Shown here piece by piece: positions 15,371 to 23,337 of a stretch of DNA of 36,362 nt. The notes under the pieces are model-generated. The model ran no database searches. It saw only the letters and a list, made by a program, of their open reading frames with translations, and was not told the DNA's origin. This DNA comes from JABJAG01 sp038137215. Lineage in GTDB: Bacteria; Pseudomonadota; Alphaproteobacteria; UBA6615. A program made the translations under genes and the position numbers. The stretch is taken from assembly GCA_038137215.1 (NCBI GenBank), contig JAYQBG010000026.1, positions 1-36,362 on the forward strand, in the 5' to 3' direction. The stretch's first letter is position 1. Each line of letters starts with the position of its first letter.

Positions 15371-16363
15371 CTATTTGAGTAATCCGGCGAGCTTGGACTT
15401 CGCGTCGTCGTTCAGCCAGTCCGCCCAGACATCCTTGTAGGTTGTCAGGAAGTGCACGGTGGTTTCCTCGATAGAGGCGTTGTTGTCTTCCTTCCAGGCG
15501 AGCACGGCACCCATCTGCTGGTTGGTGAAGCTCAGCTTGGACAGCATCTCCACGATTTCCGGCTCGCGCTCTGCGAAGTCGGTTGTCACGCCGGTCACAA
15601 CCCGGGCCGAGGGGTAGGACGACTTGCCCACCTTGTTGCACTCGGTGTTGCGGTTGCACTGATGGACTTCGTCAACATAGGGACCGAGATCGACCGGAAC
15701 CATCTCGTATTTGCCGAGCAGGGCAGTGGGGGCCCAGTAGTAGCCGAACCAGGGCTCTTCGTCGGCATAGGCGGCGGCAATGGAGCCGGCCAGCGTGTCG
15801 CCGGAGCCGTGGTTAAAGACCTCGATGCCATTGCCTTCCAGGTCGAAGGCCTGCTTCAGGCTGTCATTGACGATCCGGCAACCCCAGCCTTCCGGGCAGT
15901 TGTGGAAGCGTCCGCCGACCAGTTCGGGATTGGCCAGCACACCTTCGATGGTTTTCAGCTCGGGGTGCTTGTCGGCAAGATATTTCGGGATCAGCCAGTG
16001 TTCCGCGCCGCCGTCCGACAGCACGTTGGCGATGGTTTTCACTTTCCCTTCTTCCTCGAGCTTCTGATAGACCGGGGCGGAGTTGATCCACATCTCGGTT
16101 GCGATGTCGGGCTCGCCGTTCTCGGCCAGCGATGTCGCGGCGGGGACGGTGTCGGAGGGAACGGCAGTGACCTTGCAGCCATAGCCCTGCTCCATGATGA
16201 ACTTCGCGACATTGGTCACGACCGAGGCCGAGGCCCAGTTCATCTCCGTGATCGACACTTCGCCGCAATCGGCATGGGCATCCGTTGCGCTGACGCCGGC
16301 TGTGACCGCGAGGGCCGCGGCAAAGGCCGAGGATTTCAGAAACCTGGGAACCAGTCCGTTCAT
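15371..16363 (-). CDS. proX: glycine betaine/proline ABC transporter substrate-binding protein
   Basis: A 330-residue periplasmic binding protein of the OpuAC type. A signal peptide of about 31 residues ends in DAHA, with the mature protein starting DCGEVSITEMNWAS. The ATEMWINSA and FGYYWAPTALLGKYEM segments hold aromatic residues of the kind that cage quaternary ammonium groups in this family, although specific contacts cannot be assigned from sequence alone. Cysteine pairs (for example CPEGWGC and CNRNTEC) suggest disulfides in the periplasm. The ATG has a good AAGGAG ribosome-binding site. It is the first gene of the proXWV operon; the phaC stop lies 265 bases upstream, and no gene was found in that gap. 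Confidence 0.92.
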   Translation of the reverse strand: MNGLVPRFLKSSAFAAALAVTAGVSATDAHADCGEVSITEMNWASASVVTNVAKFIMEQGYGCKVTAVPSDTVPAATSLAENGEPDIATEMWINSAPVYQKLEEEGKVKTIANVLSDGGAEHWLIPKYLADKHPELKTIEGVLANPELVGGRFHNCPEGWGCRIVNDSLKQAFDLEGNGIEVFNHGSGDTLAGSIAAAYADEEPWFGYYWAPTALLGKYEMVPVDLGPYVDEVHQCNRNTECNKVGKSSYPSARVVTGVTTDFAEREPEIVEMLSKLSFTNQQMGAVLAWKEDNNASIEETTVHFLTTYKDVWADWLNDDAKSKLAGLLK

Positions 16364-16628
16364 GGCTCGCTCACTCCTTCTTACATGTATGTATCAAACC
16401 GACTTAACAGGGGGCGACATAAGCGCCACCCCCGCCATTGACCGGAATTAATCGTTGAGAAACACGATCTTAAGGTGTGGGGCAGGAATTCTCAAGGTTT
16501 GCGGGCAGAAAACCGCGGTTTGGCGGGCCTCAACAAGGAATATCTGCGCGCAACCCCATCCGGGCTGCGCGGGAGTGTCCCGGAAACTTGTGGCTGTATA
16601 CGCAACACAACGACGCGCTGGCGCTAAC

Positions 16629-18449
16629 CTAGTCGTTGTCGTCGGTCTTCGCGCCGATCCGCAGGCTGGCATAGCTGCCGGGTGCGGACTCAAGCACTTT
16701 CAGCTTGCCGTTACCCGGGGTGCGGGCCTCGACCTGGCCGCCCGCATTCTGCTTCAGCCATTTTCGCCATTCCGGCCACCAGGAGCCGGGATATTCCTTG
16801 GCGGTCTCGAACCACTCATCGGCAGTCGCCGGGTTCTTGGTGTTGGTCCAGTAGCCGTATTTCTCGACGCTGGGCGGATTGACAACGCCGGCGATGTGAC
16901 CCGATCCGGCGAGGCAGAACTTCACATTGCCCTTGTAGATATGGGTCGCCGCGTAGGTCGATTTCCACGGGGCGATGTGGTCTTCTTTTGTGGATAGCAT
17001 GAACACCGGCAGATCGACCTTGGTCAGATCGATCGGCACGCCGGCCAGTTCGATCCCGCCCGGTTCGATCAGCTTATTGTCCTGATACATGTTGCGCAGA
17101 TAGAAGCGATGCATTTCCGCTGGCATGCGGGTGGAATCCGAGTTCCAGTAGAGCAGGTCGAAGGGGAAGGGATCCTTGCCGAGCAGATAGTTGTTCACGA
17201 CAAAGGACCAGATCAGGTCGTTAGCGCGCAGCATGTTGAAGGTGGTCGCCATGGACGAGCCTTCGAGATAGCCGTCGGCCTCCATCTTTTCCTCAAGGGA
17301 GTCGAGCTGCTCCTCGTCGATGAAGACACCGAGTTCTCCCGGCTCCTGGAAATCGACCAGCGCCGTAAAGAACGTGACGCTTTTGACACGGTCATCCTTC
17401 TTTTCAGCCATGTAAGCCAGGGTGCTCGCGGTCAGCGTGCCGCCCAGGCAGTAGCCGATCATGTTGATTTCTTTTTCACCGGTCGCCTTTTCGATGGCAT
17501 CGAGCGCGTCGAGCGGCCCTTCGAGCATGTAGTCCTCAAAGGACTTCGCCGCGAGTTCCTTGTCCGGATTGACCCAGGAAATCACGAAGACCGTAAGCCC
17601 CTGATCGGTACACCATTTGATGAACGAATTTTTCGGTTGCAGATCAAGGATGTAGTACTTGTTGATCCACGGCGGGACGATCAGCAGCGGGCGGCGATCG
17701 ACCTTCTCGGTCGTCGGCTCGAACTGAATGAGCTGCATCAGATCGTTCTGATAGACGATTTTGCCTGGAGTGGTGGCAACGTTTTCGCCGAGGGTGAAGG
17801 CGCTTTCATCGACCTGGCTGATGCGAAGCTGACCGTCGCCTCGCTCCATATCGCCAAGCAGATTTTCCAGACCCTTGACCAGATTTTCACCCTTGGATTC
17901 GACCGTGGCGCGGATCACCTCGGGATTGGTCATCAGAAAGTTGGTGGGAGCGAGCGCATCGACGAACTGACGCGTATAGAAATCGACCTTCTTGGCGGTT
18001 TTGTCGTCAAGACCCTCGACATCCTGGACCGTGCTGGTCAGCCAGCGTGACGACAACAGATAGGATTGCTTGATGTAGTCGAAGACAATGCTCTCATCCC
18101 ACTCGGAATCCCAAAATCGCCGGTCGTCGGAGGCCGGTTTGACGACATCTTCCACATCCGCGCCCATCATCTTCTGGGCGGTGGTCTGCCAGAGGCCCAT
18201 ATAGTTCTGCCAGAGTTGCATCTGGGCCTGCATCATCTGGGCCGGATTGGCCATCATTTGCTGGGTCAGCTCCATGAAGGCCTGTCCGACATTCAGCGGA
18301 TCGGCCATGCCCATCGTGCCGGATTGTTTCGACATGAAGTTCGTTACGAGCGCCTGACTGCGTTCGGCAATCTGCGCCATCGAGGCTGCGAGTTCCTTTG
18401 TATCAGGAATCAGATTATCGGCCTTGTTTTCATTTTGTTGATCCGACAT
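16629..18449 (-). CDS. phaC: class I poly(3-hydroxyalkanoate) synthase
   Basis: A 606-residue cytoplasmic enzyme that polymerises hydroxyacyl-CoA into polyester storage granules. The lipase-like box is GYCLGG with the catalytic Cys334. Asp490 in STKEDHIAPW and His518 in GSGHIAGVVNPP complete the triad. The length and single-subunit layout match class I synthases, although the N-terminal 110 residues are unusually rich in Met/Gln (QQMMANPAQMMQAQMQLWQNYM), as often seen in alphaproteobacterial forms. The start ATG has a GAGG site. No phaA, phaB or phasin gene is adjacent. It is divergent from an OmpA-like lipoprotein gene and shares a 12-base promoter motif with it. Confidence 0.95.
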   Translation of the reverse strand: MSDQQNENKADNLIPDTKELAASMAQIAERSQALVTNFMSKQSGTMGMADPLNVGQAFMELTQQMMANPAQMMQAQMQLWQNYMGLWQTTAQKMMGADVEDVVKPASDDRRFWDSEWDESIVFDYIKQSYLLSSRWLTSTVQDVEGLDDKTAKKVDFYTRQFVDALAPTNFLMTNPEVIRATVESKGENLVKGLENLLGDMERGDGQLRISQVDESAFTLGENVATTPGKIVYQNDLMQLIQFEPTTEKVDRRPLLIVPPWINKYYILDLQPKNSFIKWCTDQGLTVFVISWVNPDKELAAKSFEDYMLEGPLDALDAIEKATGEKEINMIGYCLGGTLTASTLAYMAEKKDDRVKSVTFFTALVDFQEPGELGVFIDEEQLDSLEEKMEADGYLEGSSMATTFNMLRANDLIWSFVVNNYLLGKDPFPFDLLYWNSDSTRMPAEMHRFYLRNMYQDNKLIEPGGIELAGVPIDLTKVDLPVFMLSTKEDHIAPWKSTYAATHIYKGNVKFCLAGSGHIAGVVNPPSVEKYGYWTNTKNPATADEWFETAKEYPGSWWPEWRKWLKQNAGGQVEARTPGNGKLKVLESAPGSYASLRIGAKTDDND

Positions 18450-18479
18450 TCGATAATCCTCTATAACTTCTACGCTTTT

Positions 18480-18593
18480 TTACGAATCGCACCTGGCGAG
18501 ACGTGTTTGTTCGTGAGTTTAACGTGTGTGAGTCCGACCCTATGTTGCACTGCACACAAGATCAAGCGAATAGACTTGTATTGCGATTCGTAA
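18480..18593. promoter_or_regulatory. identical 12-bp motif in both divergent promoters of phaC and the ompA-like gene
   Basis: TTACGAATCGCA at 18480-18491 and TGCGATTCGTAA at 18582-18593 are exact reverse complements 90 bases apart. Relative to each gene the motif reads TGCGATTCGTAA in the same orientation. It ends 31 bases before the phaC ATG and 20 bases before the lipoprotein ATG. It could be a common regulator site or a shared promoter element around the transcription start. I see no convincing -35/-10 pair alongside. Confidence 0.55.
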
Positions 18594-18612
18594 CAACGCC
18601 ACATAGGGGTGG

Positions 18613-19644
18613 ATGAAGATGAAGAACGGTCTCAACAAGATGTCACGCGGGTGGCTCCCGGTGGTTGCTATTCTAGCGCTGAGCGGTTGCTCGGATATCG
18701 GCCTGGGTGGTTTGTTCGGCGACGATGCACCGGCGCCGCAGACCGCTTCGGAACAGAATTTGCGCGATCGGGCGGATACCGAACAGGCCAACGCGGAAAA
18801 CTCGGATACACCGTCTCTGACATCCGTGCCCAACCGTCCCGCGGCAGGCTCGACCGCCAACCGCAACCGTGTGGTCGAAGGGCTGATCTCGGACCGCGAC
18901 AATGCCCGCTATACAGACGAAGCCATTCGACTGCAGGGCAGTACGCGCCCGGCCGCGGCTTCGCAGGCCGCCGCCGCACCCGCGCCGGCCCCGGCAACAG
19001 CACAGGTCGCGGTCACACCGCCGCCGGCGCCCGCAGCACCTTCAACCCAGATTGGCACGCCGCCGCCGCCCGTACCGATTGCCAGGACCGAACCATCGGT
19101 TGCGACGACACAGTCGGCACAGACACAAATTCGTCAGCAGCTCCCGTCATCCGGTGGCCCGCAGATCCGGCAGGCTCTGCCGCAAGTGGCCAGCGCCGGC
19201 CCCGCGCCATCTTCCTCACAGTCGGTGGTCGTTGACATGAGTGCACTTGGCGGTGGCGGCTATGCGCCGGTTTCTGCCCAGATCAGCCGGGAAGCTCAGG
19301 TGGCCACGATTCAGTTCGGACGCAGCTCTTCCCGTCTGGATGCGCGCGATCAGCAGTTGATCAATGCCGTTGCGACGGCGCAGCGACAGAATGGCGGCAA
19401 TGTCCTGGTGGTCGGCCATGCCAGCAGCCGGACCCAGCAATTGCCCAAGGACCGGTATGAAGTCGCCAATTTTCAGGTGTCTTTTGCCCGTGCCAATGCT
19501 GTTGCACAAGCGTTGATCCGGGCCGGTGTTTCCGCGGACCGCGTGACGGTCGAGGCCGTGTCTGATGGTCAGCCGATCTATTCGGAAGCGATGCCGACCG
19601 GTGAAGCCGGCAACCGGCGCGCAGAGATCTACTTCCTCCGCTAG
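18613..19644 (+). CDS. OmpA-family lipoprotein
   Basis: A 343-residue outer-membrane-associated lipoprotein. The signal sequence ends in a lipobox LSGC (residues 23-26), so Cys26 is the expected lipidated residue. A long Ala/Pro/Gln-rich linker, likely disordered and spanning the periplasm, runs from about residue 38 to 200. The C-terminal OmpA/MotB-like domain, starting near QVATIQFGRSSSRLDARDQQLI, contains the peptidoglycan-binding pattern (VVGHASSRT... FQVSFARANAVAQALI... GEAGNRRAEIYF). Two ATGs six bases apart are possible starts. The downstream aminotransferase starts about 115 bases later. Confidence 0.9.
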   Translation: MKMKNGLNKMSRGWLPVVAILALSGCSDIGLGGLFGDDAPAPQTASEQNLRDRADTEQANAENSDTPSLTSVPNRPAAGSTANRNRVVEGLISDRDNARYTDEAIRLQGSTRPAAASQAAAAPAPAPATAQVAVTPPPAPAAPSTQIGTPPPPVPIARTEPSVATTQSAQTQIRQQLPSSGGPQIRQALPQVASAGPAPSSSQSVVVDMSALGGGGYAPVSAQISREAQVATIQFGRSSSRLDARDQQLINAVATAQRQNGGNVLVVGHASSRTQQLPKDRYEVANFQVSFARANAVAQALIRAGVSADRVTVEAVSDGQPIYSEAMPTGEAGNRRAEIYFLR

Positions 19645-19760
19645 GGGGCGGAAAAGACCCTCGCTCACACGCCGTGGTGGCGTTAAAAGACTGACCGGCG
19701 GCCATCGTGCCGCCGGAAGCTGATTGCGTTTACGTTCATTCAACAACCCGGACAGGTCAG

Positions 19761-20993
19761 ATGAATACCGAGTTCCACCGCATCAGGCGGTTGCCCCCAT
19801 ACGTTTTCGCCGAAGTCAATGCGATGAAAGCGGCGGCGCGTGCGGCAGGGTCGGATATCATCGATTTCGGGATGGGCAATCCCGATCTGCCCACACCGCC
19901 ACACATTGTGGAGAAACTGGTGGAGACGGTGCAGGATCCGCGCACCCATCGGTACTCGAACTCCCGTGGTATTCCCGGATTGCGCAAGGCGCTGGCCGGA
20001 TATTACGGCAAGCGGTTCGGTGTCACGCTCGACCCCGAAACCGAAGCCATCGTGACGATCGGGTCGAAAGAAGGCCTCGCCAATCTCGCGCAGGCCATCA
20101 CCGGACCGGGCGATATGATCCTGGTGCCGAACCCGTCCTATCCGATCCATCAGTTCGGCTTCATCATTGCCGATGGGACCGTGCGCTATCTGCCGGTGGA
20201 ACCCGACGATGCATTTCTCGAGGCGCTGGAGCGAGCGGTGCTGCATTCCCAGCCGAAACCCGTGGCGCTGGTGCTCTGTTATCCATCCAATCCGACGGCG
20301 CTGACGGCCGATCTGGCTTTCTACGAAAAGGTGGTCGCGTTCTGCCGCGCACACGATATCATTGTGTTGTCCGATCTGGCTTATGCAGAAATCTATTTCG
20401 AGGGCGACCCGCCGCCTTCGATCCTGCAGATACCCGGTGCCAAGGACGTGGCCGTGGAATTCACATCGCTCAGCAAAACCTACTCCATGCCCGGTTGGCG
20501 TATTGGTTTTGCGGCGGGCAATCCGCGACTGATCGGCGCGCTGGCCCGGGTGAAGAGCTATCTCGACTATGGTGCGTTTACGCCGATTCAGGTGGCCGCC
20601 ACAGCAGCGCTCAACGGGCCGCAGGATTGTGTGGCCGAAACCCGCGCGATTTATAAGGAACGCCGTGACGTTCTGGTGGATGGCCTGGTGCGTGCGGGAT
20701 GGGATGTCCCTGTGCCCAGTGCCAGTATGTATATCTGGGCTCCGATCCCCGAACCCTTTACGTCGATGGGAAGTGTCGCGTTTTCCAAGCTCCTGCTGAA
20801 GGAGGCCAGCGTTGCGGTCTCTCCCGGACTTGGCTTCGGTGAAAATGGCGACGGTCATGTGCGTATCGCGCTGGTTGAGAACACCCAGCGAATTCGTCAG
20901 GCCACCCGCAATCTGAAGCAACTGTTCTCCGATCCGGAAAAGGCGCTTGCAGGCGCCGCCGCAGCAGCACAGATGTCCGTCGCGGCGAAATAG
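19761..20993 (+). CDS. class I/II aminotransferase (AlaC/LL-DAP aminotransferase-like)
   Basis: A 410-residue PLP enzyme. Landmarks are RRLPPYVFAEVNAMKAAARAAGSDIIDFGMGNPDLPTP at the N-terminus, the GSKEGLANLAQAI segment, CYPSNPT, the PLP lysine Lys239 in TSLSKTYSMPGWRIGFAAGN, and HVRIALVENTQRIRQA near the end. The family includes alanine and LL-diaminopimelate aminotransferases; the exact keto acid is not decided. The open frame continues upstream to 19707, but homology begins at the ATG at 19761, which has a GACAGG site. It is followed after 10 bases by hom, and a role in aspartate-family or alanine metabolism fits this location. Confidence 0.9.
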   Translation: MNTEFHRIRRLPPYVFAEVNAMKAAARAAGSDIIDFGMGNPDLPTPPHIVEKLVETVQDPRTHRYSNSRGIPGLRKALAGYYGKRFGVTLDPETEAIVTIGSKEGLANLAQAITGPGDMILVPNPSYPIHQFGFIIADGTVRYLPVEPDDAFLEALERAVLHSQPKPVALVLCYPSNPTALTADLAFYEKVVAFCRAHDIIVLSDLAYAEIYFEGDPPPSILQIPGAKDVAVEFTSLSKTYSMPGWRIGFAAGNPRLIGALARVKSYLDYGAFTPIQVAATAALNGPQDCVAETRAIYKERRDVLVDGLVRAGWDVPVPSASMYIWAPIPEPFTSMGSVAFSKLLLKEASVAVSPGLGFGENGDGHVRIALVENTQRIRQATRNLKQLFSDPEKALAGAAAAAQMSVAAK

Positions 20994-21003
20994 GGAGATC
21001 GGT

Positions 21004-22299
21004 GTGGGAAATCCACTTCGCGTCGCCATTGCCGGTCTCGGCACAGTGGGGGCAGGAACAGTCGAGGTCCTTCAGCGTAACGGTAATCTGATTGCCGGCC
21101 GAAGCGGCCGGGCGATTGAAATCGTGGCTGTGTCGGCGCGTTCGCGCGCCAAGGATCGTGGTATCTCGCTGGACGGTTTTGACTGGTATGACGATCCGGT
21201 CGCCATGGCGCGGAATGCCGATGTGGATGTGTGCGTCGAGTTGATCGGCGGGGAGGACGGTCCGGCCAAGGCCGTGTGTGAGGCCGCCATCGACAGCGGG
21301 CGTCATGTTGTGACGGCCAACAAGGCGCTGCTCGCCGTACATGGCAACGAACTGGCGCGTGCCGCCGAGGCTGCGGGCGTATCCCTGAATTACGAAGCCG
21401 CGATTGCGGGAGGTATCCCAATCGTCAAGGCCTTGCGTGAAGGCCTCGCCGGCAACGGGATCACCCATGTTTATGGCATCCTCAACGGCACCTGCAATTA
21501 CATCCTGACCGAGATGCGCGAGAAGCGCCTGTCTTACGAAACTGTCCTCGAAGATGCCCAGAAACTGGGTTATGCCGAGGCCGAACCGAGTGTCGATGTG
21601 GACGGGATCGACGCCGCTCACAAACTGGCTTTGCTCGCCAGCCTCGCCTTCGGCACCACCGTCAGCTTCGACGACGTTTACACCGAAGGTATTCGCCGTG
21701 TGTCGCTGCAGGATATCGACTACGCCGAGGAATTCGGCTACCGGATCAAGCTCCTGGGCAGTGCCCGGATGACCGAGCACGGGCTCGAGCAGCGGGTTTA
21801 CCCCTGCATGGTGTCCAAAACCGCGCCTATCGCCCATGTCGAGAGCGCCTATAACGCGGTGGTCGCTTGTGGCGATTTTGTGGACGACACCATGTATCAG
21901 GGCCGTGGGGCCGGGGCCGGACCGACGGCATCGGCCGTGGTGGCCGATATCATCGATATTGCGCGCGGCTTCGCGACCTCGACCTTCGGGGTTCCGGCAG
22001 AGACCCTTCAGCAGGTCACGGCGTCCCCGATCGAGCGCCACCACGGCGCTTATTATGTGCGTCTGATGGTGGACGATCAGCCCGGCGTAATTGCGGATAT
22101 TTCTGCTGCGTTTCGCGATGAGTCCGTGTCCATCGAATCGATGCTGCAGCGTGCCCGCTCCCAGACCGAGGCGGTGCCCGTAATTATCAACACCCACGCT
22201 TGCGAGGAAGCGGCCATGCGGCGCACATTGGACCGGATAGAGGCATTGGATTCCATTGTCGAAGAGCCGACAATGATACGAATCGAATCGCTGGTGTAA
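21004..22299 (+). CDS. hom: homoserine dehydrogenase
   Basis: A 431-residue enzyme that reduces aspartate semialdehyde to homoserine on the path to threonine and methionine. The NAD(P)-binding loop is AIAGLGTVGAG (residues 8-18). The catalytic region contains TANKALLA, LNYEAAIAGGIPIVKALREGLAGN, GILNGTCNYILTEM and the lysine-containing DGIDAAHKLALLAS block. A C-terminal ACT domain (about 350-430, YYVRLMVDDQPGVIADISAAF) is the likely site of threonine feedback. Start is GTG at 21004 with a GGGAGA site; frames upstream of it lie in the aminotransferase tail. Homoserine made here feeds the acetylhomoserine used by MetY. Confidence 0.96.
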   Translation: MGNPLRVAIAGLGTVGAGTVEVLQRNGNLIAGRSGRAIEIVAVSARSRAKDRGISLDGFDWYDDPVAMARNADVDVCVELIGGEDGPAKAVCEAAIDSGRHVVTANKALLAVHGNELARAAEAAGVSLNYEAAIAGGIPIVKALREGLAGNGITHVYGILNGTCNYILTEMREKRLSYETVLEDAQKLGYAEAEPSVDVDGIDAAHKLALLASLAFGTTVSFDDVYTEGIRRVSLQDIDYAEEFGYRIKLLGSARMTEHGLEQRVYPCMVSKTAPIAHVESAYNAVVACGDFVDDTMYQGRGAGAGPTASAVVADIIDIARGFATSTFGVPAETLQQVTASPIERHHGAYYVRLMVDDQPGVIADISAAFRDESVSIESMLQRARSQTEAVPVIINTHACEEAAMRRTLDRIEALDSIVEEPTMIRIESLV

Positions 22300-22346
22300 G
22301 TCCGTCCGTCACGAGACGGAACACCGAAAATGAAAGAGGGGAACGC

Positions 22347-23330
22347 ATGACCAGCCAAGGTGAGGCGGTGATGGACCGCAATATGGCCATTGAGGCCGTT
22401 CGGGTAACCGAGGCGGGCGCGATTGCGGCGGCGAAATGGGTCGGACGCGGCGATGAAAAGCAGGCCGACGCCGCGGCGGTGGATGCCATGCGGACCGCGC
22501 TGAACAATCTCAAGATTGATGGCACGGTGGTGATCGGTGAGGGGGAGCGAGACGAGGCCCCCATGCTCTATATCGGGGAAAAAGTCGGCGCGGGCGGTCC
22601 GAAGATCGATATCGCGCTCGACCCGTTGGAAGGAACCACCCTGACGGCAAAAGCCAATGCCAATGCGATGGCTGTTCTGGCGCTTGCTCCGGACGGGGAT
22701 TTTCTCAATGCACCGGACGTCTATATGGAGAAGATTGCGATCGGCGGCGGCTATGAGGCCGGGTTGATCGATATTTCAGCCACGCCTCAGGAAAATCTGG
22801 CGCGTCTGGCGGAGGCCAAGGGCGTCGAAGTGACCGACCTGACCGTCTGTATCCTCGACCGCCCGCGCCATGAACAGCTGATTGCCGATGTCCGCGAAGC
22901 CGGCGCCGGTATTTTCCTGATTGCCGATGGAGACATTTTCGGTGTGATGGCGACGTCCGATCCTGACAGCCGGATCGATATGTATCTGGGCAGTGGTGGC
23001 GCGCCCGAGGGGGTTTTGGCCGCTGCCGCGCTTCAGAGTATCGGCGGACAGATGCAGGGCAAGTTGCTGTTCCGCAATGACGATGAAATCGGCCGCGCCC
23101 GCAAACTCGGCATTGAGGATCTCGACCGGGTTTACAATCTGGACGATCTGGCTTCGGGTGATGTCATCTTTTGCGCCACCGGCGTGACCGATGGCGCGAT
23201 GCTGAATGGTGTGCGCCGCGGACCGGGTGTTGCCGAAACCCATTCGGTTGTTATGCGGTCAATCACCGGTACGGTTCGTGAAGTCATGACCAGGCACAAC
23301 TTCGATCGCAAGCCGGGTTTCGACGACTGA
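22347..23330 (+). CDS. glpX: class II fructose-1,6-bisphosphatase
   Basis: A 327-residue GlpX-type phosphatase for gluconeogenesis. It shows MDRNMAIEAVRVTEAGAIAAAKWVGRGDEKQAD, the metal-binding VVIGEGERDEAPMLYIGE segment, the DIALDPLEGTTLTAKANANAM motif (metal ligands Asp and Glu), GGAPEGVLAAAAL, and a C-terminal FCATGVTDGAMLNGVRR. The start ATG at 22347 has an AAAGAGGGGA site; the longer open frame from 22200 overlaps hom and is not needed. It sits 47 bases after hom and seven bases before recJ, consistent with one operon. Confidence 0.96.
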   Translation: MTSQGEAVMDRNMAIEAVRVTEAGAIAAAKWVGRGDEKQADAAAVDAMRTALNNLKIDGTVVIGEGERDEAPMLYIGEKVGAGGPKIDIALDPLEGTTLTAKANANAMAVLALAPDGDFLNAPDVYMEKIAIGGGYEAGLIDISATPQENLARLAEAKGVEVTDLTVCILDRPRHEQLIADVREAGAGIFLIADGDIFGVMATSDPDSRIDMYLGSGGAPEGVLAAAALQSIGGQMQGKLLFRNDDEIGRARKLGIEDLDRVYNLDDLASGDVIFCATGVTDGAMLNGVRRGPGVAETHSVVMRSITGTVREVMTRHNFDRKPGFDD

Positions 23331-23337
23331 CCCGGCG

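Noticed and set aside
20758..22197. 479-codon open frame on the minus strand
   Set aside because: It is antisense to the aminotransferase and hom genes and is composed of shadow-like sequence.
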